From assembly GCA_963749875.1 (NCBI GenBank), contig CAVVOX010000006.1, forward strand, positions 124,001 through 188,000: 64,000 nt of DNA, given 5' to 3'. The position numbers and the translations under genes were made by a program. The notes beneath the pieces were generated by a model. The model did not search any database. It had not been told where the DNA came from and saw only the letters and a program-made list of their open reading frames with translations. Positions 14,522 to 23,504 of the stretch are shown here, piece by piece. The stretch's first letter is position 1. Each line of letters starts with the position of its first letter. This stretch comes from JAHQVI01 sp963749875 (lineage in GTDB: Bacteria; Pseudomonadota; Alphaproteobacteria; Rhizobiales; Rhodomicrobiaceae).

Positions 14522-17440
14522 TCACAGGAGTTTCGTCACCGTGAAGCGATCTTCGCGCTCCGCATTGGCCGATTGGATGGCCTCTTCCGAGCCGAGCACG
14601 ACGACACGCCCATGCGCGGCGACGGCGTCGAGCGCGTCGGCGAAACGGCGCATCTCGGCCGGCCCGGCGCCAAGCACTTCATCGCGGATCTTTTGCAGCC
14701 GTTCCTCGCTGTCGCCGGCAAGATGCCTCTGCAGCGAGACGAAGCCCTTGGCATCGGGCAGGCGGTACGTGTCGATTGCGCCGATCGTGCCGATGATGGC
14801 GCGCTCCAGGTCCGTCGCATTCCCCGCAACGCTTCTGAGGAACGCCCCGGCGCCATCATAGACCGCAATCGTCTCCAAGAGATTCGGATCGCGATAGGAG
14901 CCGAAATTGAACGCGCCGGAGCGCAGATCGACCGAGCTGAACGCGCCGTAAGCGCCGCCCTGCACCCGGATCTTGTCCCACAGCCATGCGCCGCGCAGCC
15001 AATGGCTTGCCACGAGCGCCGCGCCGCCGGGCGCATGGCCGAGCTTCGGCAGACTGTCGCCCTTCGCCACATAATTGACCTTGGCCGGGATGGTCAGGCC
15101 CTCAAAACGCGGCAGCTCGGCCGTCACCCAATCGGGATGCTCGGGAGCGCCTTGCGGCATGGCTTCGGCGAGGCGCGTCAGCTCCGGTTCGATGCGGCGG
15201 AGATCGCCGCCTTCCGCCGTGACGTTGAAGATCATCGCCTCGCGCCGCAAAAGGATGCTCCGGATTTGCTCCAGCGCCTCCGCGATCCTTGCCGGATTCT
15301 CCTTGGCGTCGGCGGCCATCTGCCGGAGCGCCTGCAGATAGCTGACGCCGCCGATCTGCTCCGCCGCCCAATCGGCCTCGGTCAGGCTCGAGCGCAGGCG
15401 TATGGCCGACATCTGATGGCCGGCCGGAACCAGCCTTGCCTCAAGCCCCGCGCGCTCCTCATTGAGGATCTGCGTCAGGCGCTCCCGATTGTCGAGCCTG
15501 GCGGAAAGCAGCACGTCCCGAAGGATCGCGGCGAGCTCTTCGGCCTTGTCTGGCATCGCCTTGGAGCGCAGGAACAGCCGGGCCGCGCTGCGCTCGCCGC
15601 CGATCACGGCGGAGGTCCAGCTTTGCACGGATAAGCCGCCGGTCGAGCGCCCGATACGCTGCGAAAGCTGCACCATGTCGAGACCGCCCGCGCCCGTTTC
15701 CAGAAGCGCCCGCCGGAAGAGGCCCGTATAGCGCAGGAGATCGGCCGGAAGCTGGCGCAGATCCAGGCCGATATCGAGATAGACGATGCCGTTCGTGGGC
15801 AGCTCATGCATCACCAGCCGCGCGCCGGACAGCGTGCCTGTCTCGATGGGGATCGGTGTGTTGGTGGGGGGGAGGTCCTGAAGCGTCAGTCTCGGCAACG
15901 TCGCGAGCGCTTCCGGCGTGTCGGCCGCCTCCTGCTTGCGTTTCAAGGCGCGGGTCTGCTCGATCACCTCTTCAACGTCGTTTTCGCTCATCGCCGCGCG
16001 GACCGCATCCAGCTTCTCGCGCTCCTCGCGCGCCTCTCTTTGGGCCTGCTCCGGATCGGGAGTGAAGAGCACGGTTGTGCGATGCGGATTGTCGAGAAGC
16101 CGCGTTCGGATGAGCGTCTCGAAAACGCGCTCGCCGCCGGCAAGGCGCGATTTGAGTGCATTGAGCGCTCCCTCCCAGGCGAGCGGGGCCATGGGATCGC
16201 GGTCGTAATTCCAGAACTGCAGGGCGCGCAGCATCATCGTCAGCCCGCGCGGGAACATGCCGGTATTGTTTTCGCGCAGGCGGAATTCGGTCGTGTTGAC
16301 CGAGGCTTCGACGGTCAGCGGATCGATGCCGCGCTCGGCGAGCCGCGTCAGCGTATCGAGGATCAGCGCCTCGACCTTGTCCGCGTCGTTCGCATCGATG
16401 CCTTTCAGCCCGGCGCCGAAGCGCATTTGCCGCAAGGGAGTGTCGAGCCCGGTGCCGGTTATGTCGTCGCCGAGCCCGGAATCGATCAGCGCCTTGCGCA
16501 ATGGCGATGCGGGCTTGCCGACCAGAATGTCGCTGAGGATCGACAGGGCGAGCGCCTCCTCGATATTGCCCACTTCGTCGATCATCCAGTTGACGGTGAT
16601 GCGGGCCTGCCGGGCGCCTTCCTCCGCCGCGCTTACGGGAAGGGTAAAATGCAGCTTTCGCGGGGCCTCGAAACGCGGCTGCAGGGCGATGGCCGAATCC
16701 ACCTCAAGCCGCGAGAACGCGTCCAAAACGCCGCTCAGGATTTCCAGCCGCCGTTCCGGATCGTCATCGCCATAGAAGAAGAATTTCGCATTGGACGGAT
16801 GGTAGAGCCGCTGGTGGAAGGCCTTGAAGGCCTCGAAAGTCAGATTCGGGATCTCCTGCGGATCGCCGCCGGCATCCACGCCGTACGTCGTGTCCGGATA
16901 AAGCGATTGGCTCGCAAGCTGGTAGGCAAGAACGTCGGGCGAGGAGTAATTGCCTTTCATCTCGTTGAAGACGACGCCCTTATAGATCAGTGGGGTCTCG
17001 GGGCTTTCCAGCTCGTAATGCCAGCCTTCCTGGCGGAGCGTATCGGGCGTGATGCGCGGATGAAGGACCGCATCCAGATAGACATCGACGAGATTATAGA
17101 AGTCCTGAAGATTTGTGCTGGCGACCGGATAGACTGTCTTATCCGGATAGGTCATGGCGTTGAGAAAGGTGTTCAGCGAGCTTTTCAGCATCTCCAGGAA
17201 CGGCGCCTTGACCGGGTATTTGCGGGAGCCGCAGAGCACCGAATGCTCCAGAATATGCGCGATGCCGGTCGAGTTGGAGGGCGGCGTGCGGAAGCTGACG
17301 CCGAAGACCTTGTTCTCATCCTCCGCGATGAGAGACAGCAGCTCGGCACCGGTCTTTTCATGATGGTATAGTCGTGCAAGGCAATGGATCTCGGGCAGCT
17401 CTTCTTCACGCCGCAATTCGAAGCCGTGGGAAATTGTCAT
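14522..17440 (-). CDS. Insulinase family metalloprotease, PreP-like (M16C)
   Basis: A 972-residue protein of the PreP (presequence protease) type. The inverted zinc motif HILEH is at about residue 63 (STGIAHILEHSVLCGSRKY), with the downstream glutamate expected in the helix around VFNEMKGNY (about 160). The length and the later M16C-associated and C-terminal M16 domains match organellar and bacterial PreP. Bacterial PreP degrades free peptides; there is no signal peptide, so it is probably cytoplasmic. It stands alone, with start ATG 17440 and a GAGG ribosome site. Confidence 0.92.
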   Translation of the reverse strand: MTISHGFELRREEELPEIHCLARLYHHEKTGAELLSLIAEDENKVFGVSFRTPPSNSTGIAHILEHSVLCGSRKYPVKAPFLEMLKSSLNTFLNAMTYPDKTVYPVASTNLQDFYNLVDVYLDAVLHPRITPDTLRQEGWHYELESPETPLIYKGVVFNEMKGNYSSPDVLAYQLASQSLYPDTTYGVDAGGDPQEIPNLTFEAFKAFHQRLYHPSNAKFFFYGDDDPERRLEILSGVLDAFSRLEVDSAIALQPRFEAPRKLHFTLPVSAAEEGARQARITVNWMIDEVGNIEEALALSILSDILVGKPASPLRKALIDSGLGDDITGTGLDTPLRQMRFGAGLKGIDANDADKVEALILDTLTRLAERGIDPLTVEASVNTTEFRLRENNTGMFPRGLTMMLRALQFWNYDRDPMAPLAWEGALNALKSRLAGGERVFETLIRTRLLDNPHRTTVLFTPDPEQAQREAREEREKLDAVRAAMSENDVEEVIEQTRALKRKQEAADTPEALATLPRLTLQDLPPTNTPIPIETGTLSGARLVMHELPTNGIVYLDIGLDLRQLPADLLRYTGLFRRALLETGAGGLDMVQLSQRIGRSTGGLSVQSWTSAVIGGERSAARLFLRSKAMPDKAEELAAILRDVLLSARLDNRERLTQILNEERAGLEARLVPAGHQMSAIRLRSSLTEADWAAEQIGGVSYLQALRQMAADAKENPARIAEALEQIRSILLRREAMIFNVTAEGGDLRRIEPELTRLAEAMPQGAPEHPDWVTAELPRFEGLTIPAKVNYVAKGDSLPKLGHAPGGAALVASHWLRGAWLWDKIRVQGGAYGAFSSVDLRSGAFNFGSYRDPNLLETIAVYDGAGAFLRSVAGNATDLERAIIGTIGAIDTYRLPDAKGFVSLQRHLAGDSEERLQKIRDEVLGAGPAEMRRFADALDAVAAHGRVVVLGSEEAIQSANAEREDRFTVTKLL

Positions 17441-17742
17441 TGTGCCTCGCTATGGATTTCGTGAGCTTCAATATTCTTTCCGATATGGTCGGCCACCTTC
17501 ACGGATTATAGGGCAAAAAGCGCCCGCCGCCGCGAACGGCTATGGCGGGCCTTGAATGCCGGGGTATAAAACGGCCCAAAAAGAACGGAAATCGCTTCCT
17601 TACCGCATCTATGGTACCTATCTGATTGAGAATATGGAGCGGTGGGCACGCTATCGAGCGCCAATCGCGGGACGGTCCAGCCGCATCACTGCTCACGTAG
17701 CATCGCAAAGATTTAAATCAAGCTCACGAGGCAGGATTATTT
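17441..17742. other. Divergent intergenic region PreP/glyA
   Basis: Gene-free stretch of about 300 bp. It should carry the minus-strand promoter of the PreP-like gene and the plus-strand promoter of the long glyA to thiL operon. I see no clear riboswitch or operator. Confidence 0.4.
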
Positions 17743-19053
17743 ATGACAGCATCGAACGCGCTGGCGTCCACTCCAAGAGAAAGCCGTTTCTTCTCCCAAT
17801 CTCTCGCGGACAGCGATCCTGAGCTATACGAAGCCATCGCCGGCGAGTTGAAACGCCAGCAATATGAGATCGAGCTGATCGCGTCGGAGAATATCGTCTC
17901 GCGCGCGGTGCTGGAGGCTGCGGGCAGCGTCCTGACCAACAAATATGCTGAGGGTTATCCGGGCAAGCGCTATTATGGCGGCTGCCAATATGTCGATGTC
18001 GCCGAACGGCTGGCCATCGACCGGGCCAAGCAGCTTTTCAAATGCGAATTCGCCAATGTCCAGCCGCATTCCGGATCGCAGGCGAACCAGGGCGTGCTCC
18101 TGGCGCTCGCCCAGCCCGGCGACACCATTCTCGGCATGAGCCTGGATGCGGGCGGGCATCTCACTCACGGCGCTGCGCCGAACCTGTCGGGCAAATGGTT
18201 CAAGGCCGTGCAATATGGCGTTCGCCGGGAGGATGCGCGGATCGACTACGACAAGGTGGCGCGATTGGCCGAGGAGCATAAGCCGCGGATCGTCATCGCC
18301 GGAGGGTCCGCCTATGCGCGGACCATCGACTTTGCAAGATTCCGGCAGATCGCCGACAGTGTCGGCGCTTACCTCATGGTGGATATGGCGCATTTTGCCG
18401 GTCTGGTCGCCGCCGGCGTCCATCCCAGTCCGCTGCCGCACGCCCATGTCGTGACCACGACGACGCACAAGACGCTGCGCGGACCCCGCGGCGGCCTGAT
18501 CCTCACCAATGATGCGGAGATCGGCAAACGCATCAATTCGGCGATGTTTCCGGGGCTGCAGGGCGGACCCCTGATGCACATTATCGCGGCCAAGGCAACG
18601 GCTTTCGGTGAAGCGCTACGGCCGGAATTTACGAAATATGCACAAGACGTGGTTGCAAATGCAAAAGCGATGGGCGAGGCTATTACGTCTGCAGGTTACG
18701 GGCTGGTTACCGGAGGAACGGACACGCATCTGATCCTGGTGGATCTGCGCCCCAAAGGGTTGACGGGTAAGGCGGCCGAAGCCGCTCTCGGGCGAGCGCA
18801 CATTACCTGTAACAAGAATGCGGTCCCGTTTGATGAACAGAAGCCGTTTGTGACGTCGGGCATCAGGCTTGGATCGCCCGCTGGGACGACACGCGGCTTC
18901 GGTCAGGCGGAATTCCGGCAGATCGGCGGCATGATCACCGAAGTGCTGGACGGTCTGGTCACGAACGGTGACAGCGGTAACGGGCAGGTCGAGGAACGCG
19001 TCAAACGCGAGGCGATCGAGCTTTGCGAACGGCATCCGATCTACAACCAATAG
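17743..19053 (+). CDS. glyA: Serine hydroxymethyltransferase
   Basis: PLP enzyme interconverting serine and glycine with transfer of one carbon to tetrahydrofolate, in the cytoplasm. The 436 residues have the family length. Motifs seen are ELIASENIVSRAVLEA, NKYAEGYPGKRYYGGC, QPHSGSQANQGV and the PLP lysine in VTTTTHKTLRGPRGG (about 240). It is the first gene of a run glyA-nrdR-ribD-ribE-ribBA-ribH-nusB-thiL, with 40 bp to nrdR. Confidence 0.98.
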   Translation: MTASNALASTPRESRFFSQSLADSDPELYEAIAGELKRQQYEIELIASENIVSRAVLEAAGSVLTNKYAEGYPGKRYYGGCQYVDVAERLAIDRAKQLFKCEFANVQPHSGSQANQGVLLALAQPGDTILGMSLDAGGHLTHGAAPNLSGKWFKAVQYGVRREDARIDYDKVARLAEEHKPRIVIAGGSAYARTIDFARFRQIADSVGAYLMVDMAHFAGLVAAGVHPSPLPHAHVVTTTTHKTLRGPRGGLILTNDAEIGKRINSAMFPGLQGGPLMHIIAAKATAFGEALRPEFTKYAQDVVANAKAMGEAITSAGYGLVTGGTDTHLILVDLRPKGLTGKAAEAALGRAHITCNKNAVPFDEQKPFVTSGIRLGSPAGTTRGFGQAEFRQIGGMITEVLDGLVTNGDSGNGQVEERVKREAIELCERHPIYNQ

Positions 19054-19093
19054 CGCTCTTCATCAGAGCTTTTCATATTTTTGCGAGGCGCGA

Positions 19094-19633
19094 ATGCGGT
19101 GCCCTTATTGCGGCCTCATTGATACGCAGGTCAAAGACTCTCGGCCGACGGAAGACAACACGGCAATTCGGCGTCGTCGCTATTGCAGCGAATGCGGCGG
19201 ACGGTTTACGACTTTTGAACGGGTGCAACTTCGCGAGCTTGTCGTGCTGAAAAGAAGCGGCCGCCGCGTTCCCTTCGATCGGGATAAGCTGACGCGGTCA
19301 TTACAGATTGCGCTTCGTAAACGGCCGGTCGAGCCGGACCGGGTCGATCAGCTCGTTAGTCGGCTCGTCCGAGAGCTCGAGACCCTGGGCGAAAGCGAGG
19401 TGACCTCGCAGAAGATCGGAGAGCTGGTCATCGACGAGCTGCGTAAGCTGGATGACGTCGCTTATGTTCGCTTTGCCTCGGTCTATAAGGACTTCCGGGA
19501 GGCGCGGGATTTCGAGACCGTGCTGGGCGAGATCAGCGGCGAGCGCGATGATTCCGGACCGGAGACGGGGACGCCGGCAAAGGCTGGCCGGCGTGTCGTG
19601 CCGCCAGGCCATGGCAACGATGAACGACAGTGA
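19094..19633 (+). CDS. nrdR: Transcriptional repressor NrdR
   Basis: Repressor of ribonucleotide reductase genes that senses ATP/dATP. The 179-residue product starts with a zinc ribbon (CPYCG ... CSECGGRF, residues 3-35) and continues with an ATP-cone (LVVLKRSGRRVPFDRDKL and onward, about 50-135). The C-terminal 30 residues are low-complexity and longer than usual. Its 3' end overlaps ribD by 23 bp. NrdR boxes would be expected before nrd genes, none of which are in the window. Confidence 0.96.
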   Translation: MRCPYCGLIDTQVKDSRPTEDNTAIRRRRYCSECGGRFTTFERVQLRELVVLKRSGRRVPFDRDKLTRSLQIALRKRPVEPDRVDQLVSRLVRELETLGESEVTSQKIGELVIDELRKLDDVAYVRFASVYKDFREARDFETVLGEISGERDDSGPETGTPAKAGRRVVPPGHGNDERQ

Positions 19634-20789
19634 GACGCATGCTGGCCGGGCGAGCCAGAGCCCACCACAGGATTTCGTCGATCGGGCGAATATGGCGCTG
19701 GCTCTTACCCTCGGCCATCGCGGCCTCGGCCAATGCTGGCCGAACCCTGCGGTCGGCGCGGTCGTGGCTGACAGATCGGGGCGCATCATCAGCTATGGCT
19801 GGACCGGCCCCGGCGGCCGGCCCCATGCGGAGGCGAGCGCCCTGGCCGCAGCGGGTGCCGAAGCGCGCGGCGCCACGCTTTACACGACGCTTGAACCCTG
19901 CGCCCATTGGGGCAAGACACCGCCTTGCGCCGACGCCATCGCCAGTTCCGGCATCAAGCGCGTGGTCTACGGCCTGATTGATCCCGATCCGCGGGTTGCC
20001 GGCAAGGGGCTGAGAAAGCTCCGCAAGCAGGGTATCGAAGCCGTTGCCGGTCCGTTCTCGAACGAGACGCATTGGCTCGCCCTCGGGCATGAGCTGCGGC
20101 TGACGAGGCGGCGCCCCTTCATTCAGCTCAAGCTTGCCGTCGATGGCGCCGGTCTCATTCCGGCCGGCGGCGGGGGTGTCCCCGTCTGGGCGACGAACAA
20201 CGAAGCACGGGCCTTCGGGCATCTTTTGCGCGGCCAGGCCGACGCCATACTCATCGGCTACGGCACCATGCTGGCGGACGACCCCGATCTCACCTGCCGT
20301 TTGCCCGGCTTGACCTGGCGGTCTCCCTTGCGGGTGGTGCTATCGACGGAAGCGCGGCTCAGCCGGCACGCCAAGATGCTGAAAAATTTCAGTACCGCGC
20401 CCGTCTGGGTGGTGTCCGCCGCCGGCGTCGCCGAGACGCGGAAAACGCGGTTGGAGGAGCTGGGCACGAGCGTCATCAGCGTCCCGCGAAACGACCAGAA
20501 GCGGCTGAGCCTTCATGCGGTCATGAACGAGCTCGCCGATCGCGGCATTACGCGCCTGCTGGTGGAGGGCGGGCCTTCCCTGGAGGCCAATCTTCTGAAA
20601 GAAGGACTTGCCGACGAGGTGCTCATCTTTCAGGGGAGAAAAGAGGTGCGCGGACCGACGATCATGCCGTTTGCGCCGGCCGGCCTTGAATCGGTCACGG
20701 ATGACCCGGCCTTCACGCTGACCGATAAGAGGCTGATCGGATCCGACCTCATATGGGTTTATCGCAGGCGGGAGTTCTGGCGGAGCTGA
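19611..20789 (+). CDS. ribD: Riboflavin biosynthesis deaminase/reductase RibD
   Basis: Bifunctional enzyme carrying out deamination and then side-chain reduction of the pyrimidine intermediates of riboflavin synthesis. The N-terminal deaminase has the zinc motifs HAEASAL (about 72) and EPCAHWGKTPPCADA (about 95-109). The C-terminal reductase has PFIQLKLAVDGAG, ADAILIGYGTMLADDP and LLVEGGPSLEANLL. Two ATGs (19611 and 19620) lie inside the end of nrdR; the first is chosen. The reductase substrate loop reads KLAVDGAGLIPAGGG instead of the more common KxAxSLDG, a modest variation. One base separates it from ribE. Confidence 0.93.
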   Translation: MATMNDSETHAGRASQSPPQDFVDRANMALALTLGHRGLGQCWPNPAVGAVVADRSGRIISYGWTGPGGRPHAEASALAAAGAEARGATLYTTLEPCAHWGKTPPCADAIASSGIKRVVYGLIDPDPRVAGKGLRKLRKQGIEAVAGPFSNETHWLALGHELRLTRRRPFIQLKLAVDGAGLIPAGGGGVPVWATNNEARAFGHLLRGQADAILIGYGTMLADDPDLTCRLPGLTWRSPLRVVLSTEARLSRHAKMLKNFSTAPVWVVSAAGVAETRKTRLEELGTSVISVPRNDQKRLSLHAVMNELADRGITRLLVEGGPSLEANLLKEGLADEVLIFQGRKEVRGPTIMPFAPAGLESVTDDPAFTLTDKRLIGSDLIWVYRRREFWRS

Positions 20790-20790
20790 C

Positions 20791-21396
20791 ATGTTCACCG
20801 GCATCGTGACCGATATTGGCGAAATCAGAGAGGCGGATAGCGGCGCCTTCCGCATCGCCTGCGGCTATGACGCCGCGACGATTGCGGTCGGCGCCTCCAT
20901 CGCCTGCGACGGCTGCTGCCTGACAGTGACACGGGTCAAGACGGAAGGGGCGGAACGCAGTATCTTCGCGGTCGATGTGTCGAACGAAACCTTGGCGCGG
21001 ACGACGCTCGGGCGCTGGGAGCCCGGCCGGCGGATCAATCTGGAGCGGTCCTTGAAGATTGGCGATGAGCTTGGCGGTCACATTGTGACGGGCCATATTG
21101 ATGGCGTGGCGGAGATAAAGGCGGTCGCACCGGACGGCGCCTCGAAGCGCTTCGACATCGAATGTCCCGAGGCGCTCGCGCAATTCGTCGCCGAGAAGGG
21201 CTCGGTCGCGCTCGACGGCGCCTCGCTGACCGTTAACCGGGTCGAGGATAGGCTGTTCAGCGTCAACATCATCCCGCACACCCTCCAGGTCACCACATGG
21301 GGGCAAAAAAGCGCAGGCGATGCAGTCAATATGGAGGTCGATCTGATGGCGCGATATGCTGCCCGCCTAACCGAACGGAACAGAGCCAGCGCATGA
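20791..21396 (+). CDS. ribE: Riboflavin synthase (alpha subunit)
   Basis: Catalyses dismutation of two 6,7-dimethyl-8-ribityllumazine molecules to riboflavin. The 201-residue product shows the two-lumazine-domain duplication: MFTGIVTDIGEI with ASIACDGCCLTV in the first half, and GGHIVTGHIDGVAEI with GSVALDGASLTVNRV in the second. The stop codon overlaps the ATG of ribBA (ATGA), so translation is coupled. Confidence 0.96.
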   Translation: MFTGIVTDIGEIREADSGAFRIACGYDAATIAVGASIACDGCCLTVTRVKTEGAERSIFAVDVSNETLARTTLGRWEPGRRINLERSLKIGDELGGHIVTGHIDGVAEIKAVAPDGASKRFDIECPEALAQFVAEKGSVALDGASLTVNRVEDRLFSVNIIPHTLQVTTWGQKSAGDAVNMEVDLMARYAARLTERNRASA

Positions 21397-22526
21397 GCAT
21401 TGTGCAGAAGCCACGCCAATTCGGCCAGCTCTCCTCGATCGAAGAGATCATCGAGGACGCCCGCCAGGGCCGGATGTTCATCCTCGTCGATGCCGAGGAC
21501 CGGGAGAATGAGGGTGATCTCGTCATTCCGGCGGAAAAGGCGACGGCTGACGCCATCAACTTCATGGCCAAATATGGCCGCGGGCTGATCTGCCTCACCT
21601 TGACGCAGGGTCGTGCCGCCGAGCTTCAGCTCGAGCTGATGGCGCGGTCGAACCAGTCCCGCCACGCGACGAATTTCACCGTGTCGATCGAGGCGCGCGA
21701 CGGCATCACCACCGGCATTTCCGCCTATGACCGCGCCCACACGATCGCAACGGCGATCGATCCGGAAAAGGATCACCGCGACATCGTTTCGCCGGGCCAC
21801 GTCTTTCCGCTTGTCGCCCGCGAGGGCGGCGCGTTGGTGCGCGCGGGGCATACGGAAGCGGCGGTCGATCTGGCGCGGCTTGCCGGCCTTTATTCGGCGG
21901 GCGTCATTTGCGAAATCATGAACGATGACGGGACCATGGCGCGGATGCCCGATCTGATGGCCTTTGCGCAGTTCCATGGCCTCAAGATTGGCACCATTGC
22001 CGACCTCATCTCCTATCGCCTGAAATATGACAGCCTGGTGCGCGTGGTCGAACAGAAGCATATCGACAGCCTTCAGGGCGCGCCTTTCGACCTCAAGGTC
22101 TACCAGAATACGGCCGACGGCCAGGAGCATCTCGCTCTGGTCAAGGGCGATGTCAGCGAGCCGGGGCCGGTGCTGGTGCGGATGCACGCCCTCAATGTGC
22201 TGGAGGATGTCGTGGGTCTCGGAGGGACGGAGAACCGGCACGCTCTTGTCGAGCGTGCCTTGCGCCAGCTTGCGCAGGTGGAGCGCGGCGTGCTGGTCCT
22301 GATCCGCGAAAGCAATACGTCCTCGATTTCCGCCAAGCTCCGGGGCGTGGCCGGCGACGGCGCCAGGGACGCCTCGGCGCGGCTTGTCGATTATGGGGTT
22401 GGCGCCCAGATTCTGCTGGATCTGGGCATATGCGAGATGGAGCTGCTTTCCAATTCACCGCTGCCGAAGATCATCGGTCTTGAAGGTTACGGCCTCAAGA
22501 TCGTCGGCCGCCGACCGATCGAGTAG
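21393..22526 (+). CDS. ribB: 3,4-dihydroxy-2-butanone 4-phosphate synthase with degenerate GTP cyclohydrolase II-like domain
   Basis: The N-terminal 205 residues are a complete DHBP synthase: DAEDRENEGDLVIPAE, YGRGLICLTLT, RSNQSRHATNFTVSIEA, HRDIVSPGHVFPL and RAGHTEAAVDLARLAG. The C-terminal 170 residues follow the RibA fold but lack the cysteine set (CxxD-CxC type) that binds zinc in true GTP cyclohydrolase II; the equivalent part reads DVVGLGGTENRHALVERALRQL. GTP cyclohydrolase II activity is therefore unlikely, and the organism should encode a separate RibA. Such hybrids are common in alphaproteobacteria. ATG 21393 overlaps the ribE stop. Confidence 0.92.
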   Translation: MSIVQKPRQFGQLSSIEEIIEDARQGRMFILVDAEDRENEGDLVIPAEKATADAINFMAKYGRGLICLTLTQGRAAELQLELMARSNQSRHATNFTVSIEARDGITTGISAYDRAHTIATAIDPEKDHRDIVSPGHVFPLVAREGGALVRAGHTEAAVDLARLAGLYSAGVICEIMNDDGTMARMPDLMAFAQFHGLKIGTIADLISYRLKYDSLVRVVEQKHIDSLQGAPFDLKVYQNTADGQEHLALVKGDVSEPGPVLVRMHALNVLEDVVGLGGTENRHALVERALRQLAQVERGVLVLIRESNTSSISAKLRGVAGDGARDASARLVDYGVGAQILLDLGICEMELLSNSPLPKIIGLEGYGLKIVGRRPIE

Positions 22527-22531
22527 AGGCC

Positions 22532-23008
22532 ATGACGGATTTCCGCCCCTCCGTCCTGATCATCGAAGGGCGGTTCTACGATGATATTTCGGATGAGCTG
22601 GTCAAGGGCGCGGTTGCCGCACTCGAAGAGGCGGGCGCGAGCTTTCACCGCGTTTGCGTGCCTGGCGCGCTGGAGATCCCGCAGGTTCTGGCCTTCCATA
22701 TTCGCGCCGGCCTGATGCCCTTCGGCGCGACCCGCTGGCGCTATCATGGCGCGGTCGCCCTGGGCTGCGTCATCCGGGGGGAGACCTCGCATTACGATAT
22801 CGTCGCCAATGAATCGGCGCGTGGCCTCCTCTCTCTTTCCAGCGAGAACGGCGTGCCGGTCGGCAACGGAATCCTCACCGTCGAGAGCAAGGCGCAAGCC
22901 CTGGCCAGAGCGTCGGTCGAAGAAGGGAACAAGGGCGCCGCCGCAGCGCGTGCATGTTTGCGCCTCATTGATGTGTTCATGGAGTGCCATGGCTTCCGAT
23001 CTGGATGA
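22532..23008 (+). CDS. ribH: 6,7-dimethyl-8-ribityllumazine synthase
   Basis: Condenses the pyrimidinedione with dihydroxybutanone phosphate to lumazine, the substrate of RibE. The 158-residue protein shows VLIIEGRFYDDISDELVKGA, CVPGALEIPQVL, ALGCVIRGETSHYDIVANES and the C-terminal NKGAAAARACL with the catalytic His in the GETSHYD loop. It lies five bases after ribB and overlaps nusB by 20 bp. Confidence 0.96.
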   Translation: MTDFRPSVLIIEGRFYDDISDELVKGAVAALEEAGASFHRVCVPGALEIPQVLAFHIRAGLMPFGATRWRYHGAVALGCVIRGETSHYDIVANESARGLLSLSSENGVPVGNGILTVESKAQALARASVEEGNKGAAAARACLRLIDVFMECHGFRSG

Positions 23009-23504
23009 CGCGCCCCCGCGTCCGAGCGGCGAAGACAGGTCTTTCAGCGCCCGCGGCACGGCACGCCTTGCCGCCGTGCAGGCGCTTTATCAGATGGATC
23101 TAGCCCAGACGGAAGCCGGATCCGTCGTCGCCCAATTCGTCCGCCACCATTTCGGCCACGAGATCGAAGGCTCCTATTTCGATCGCGCCGACGAGTCCTT
23201 TTTCAAGGATATCGTTCTCGGCGTCGTGCGCGAACAGCTTTCGATCGATCCGCTGATCGCAAAGCACCTTGCCGAAGGCTGGCGTCTTGCACGCATCGAC
23301 AGTATTTTGCGGGCCATCCTTCGCGCGGCCGTATTCGAGCTGAAGGACCGGCGCGACGTCCCCTTCAAAGTCATCATCAACGAATATGTCGATGTCGCGC
23401 ACGCCTTTTTCGGCGGCGAGGAGCCCGGCGTGGTCAATGGCATCCTTGACGCCATCGCGCGGGATGTGCGGTCCGCAGAGTTTGCAAGCTCGGCTCATGG
23501 CTAA
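22989..23504 (+). CDS. nusB: Transcription antitermination protein NusB
   Basis: A 171-residue all-helical protein that binds boxA RNA with NusE/S10 in rRNA antitermination. It shows ARLAAVQALYQMDL, the central ESFFKDIVLGVV and the C-terminal VIINEYVDVAHAFFGGEEPGVVNGILDAIA. The start at 22989 lies within the end of ribH. The ribH-nusB-thiL order is typical of many bacteria. Confidence 0.96.
   Translation: MASDLDDAPPRPSGEDRSFSARGTARLAAVQALYQMDLAQTEAGSVVAQFVRHHFGHEIEGSYFDRADESFFKDIVLGVVREQLSIDPLIAKHLAEGWRLARIDSILRAILRAAVFELKDRRDVPFKVIINEYVDVAHAFFGGEEPGVVNGILDAIARDVRSAEFASSAHG

Noticed and set aside
15806..17371. Long plus-strand frame of 521 codons opposite the PreP-like gene
   Set aside because: It is antisense to a protein with clear motifs and family length; its translation is Arg/Asp-rich as expected for a shadow frame.
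17441..17742. Riboswitch before glyA (glycine type) or FMN riboswitch for the rib genes
   Set aside because: No conserved core of either riboswitch class could be recognised, and the rib genes lie inside an operon without a leader of their own.
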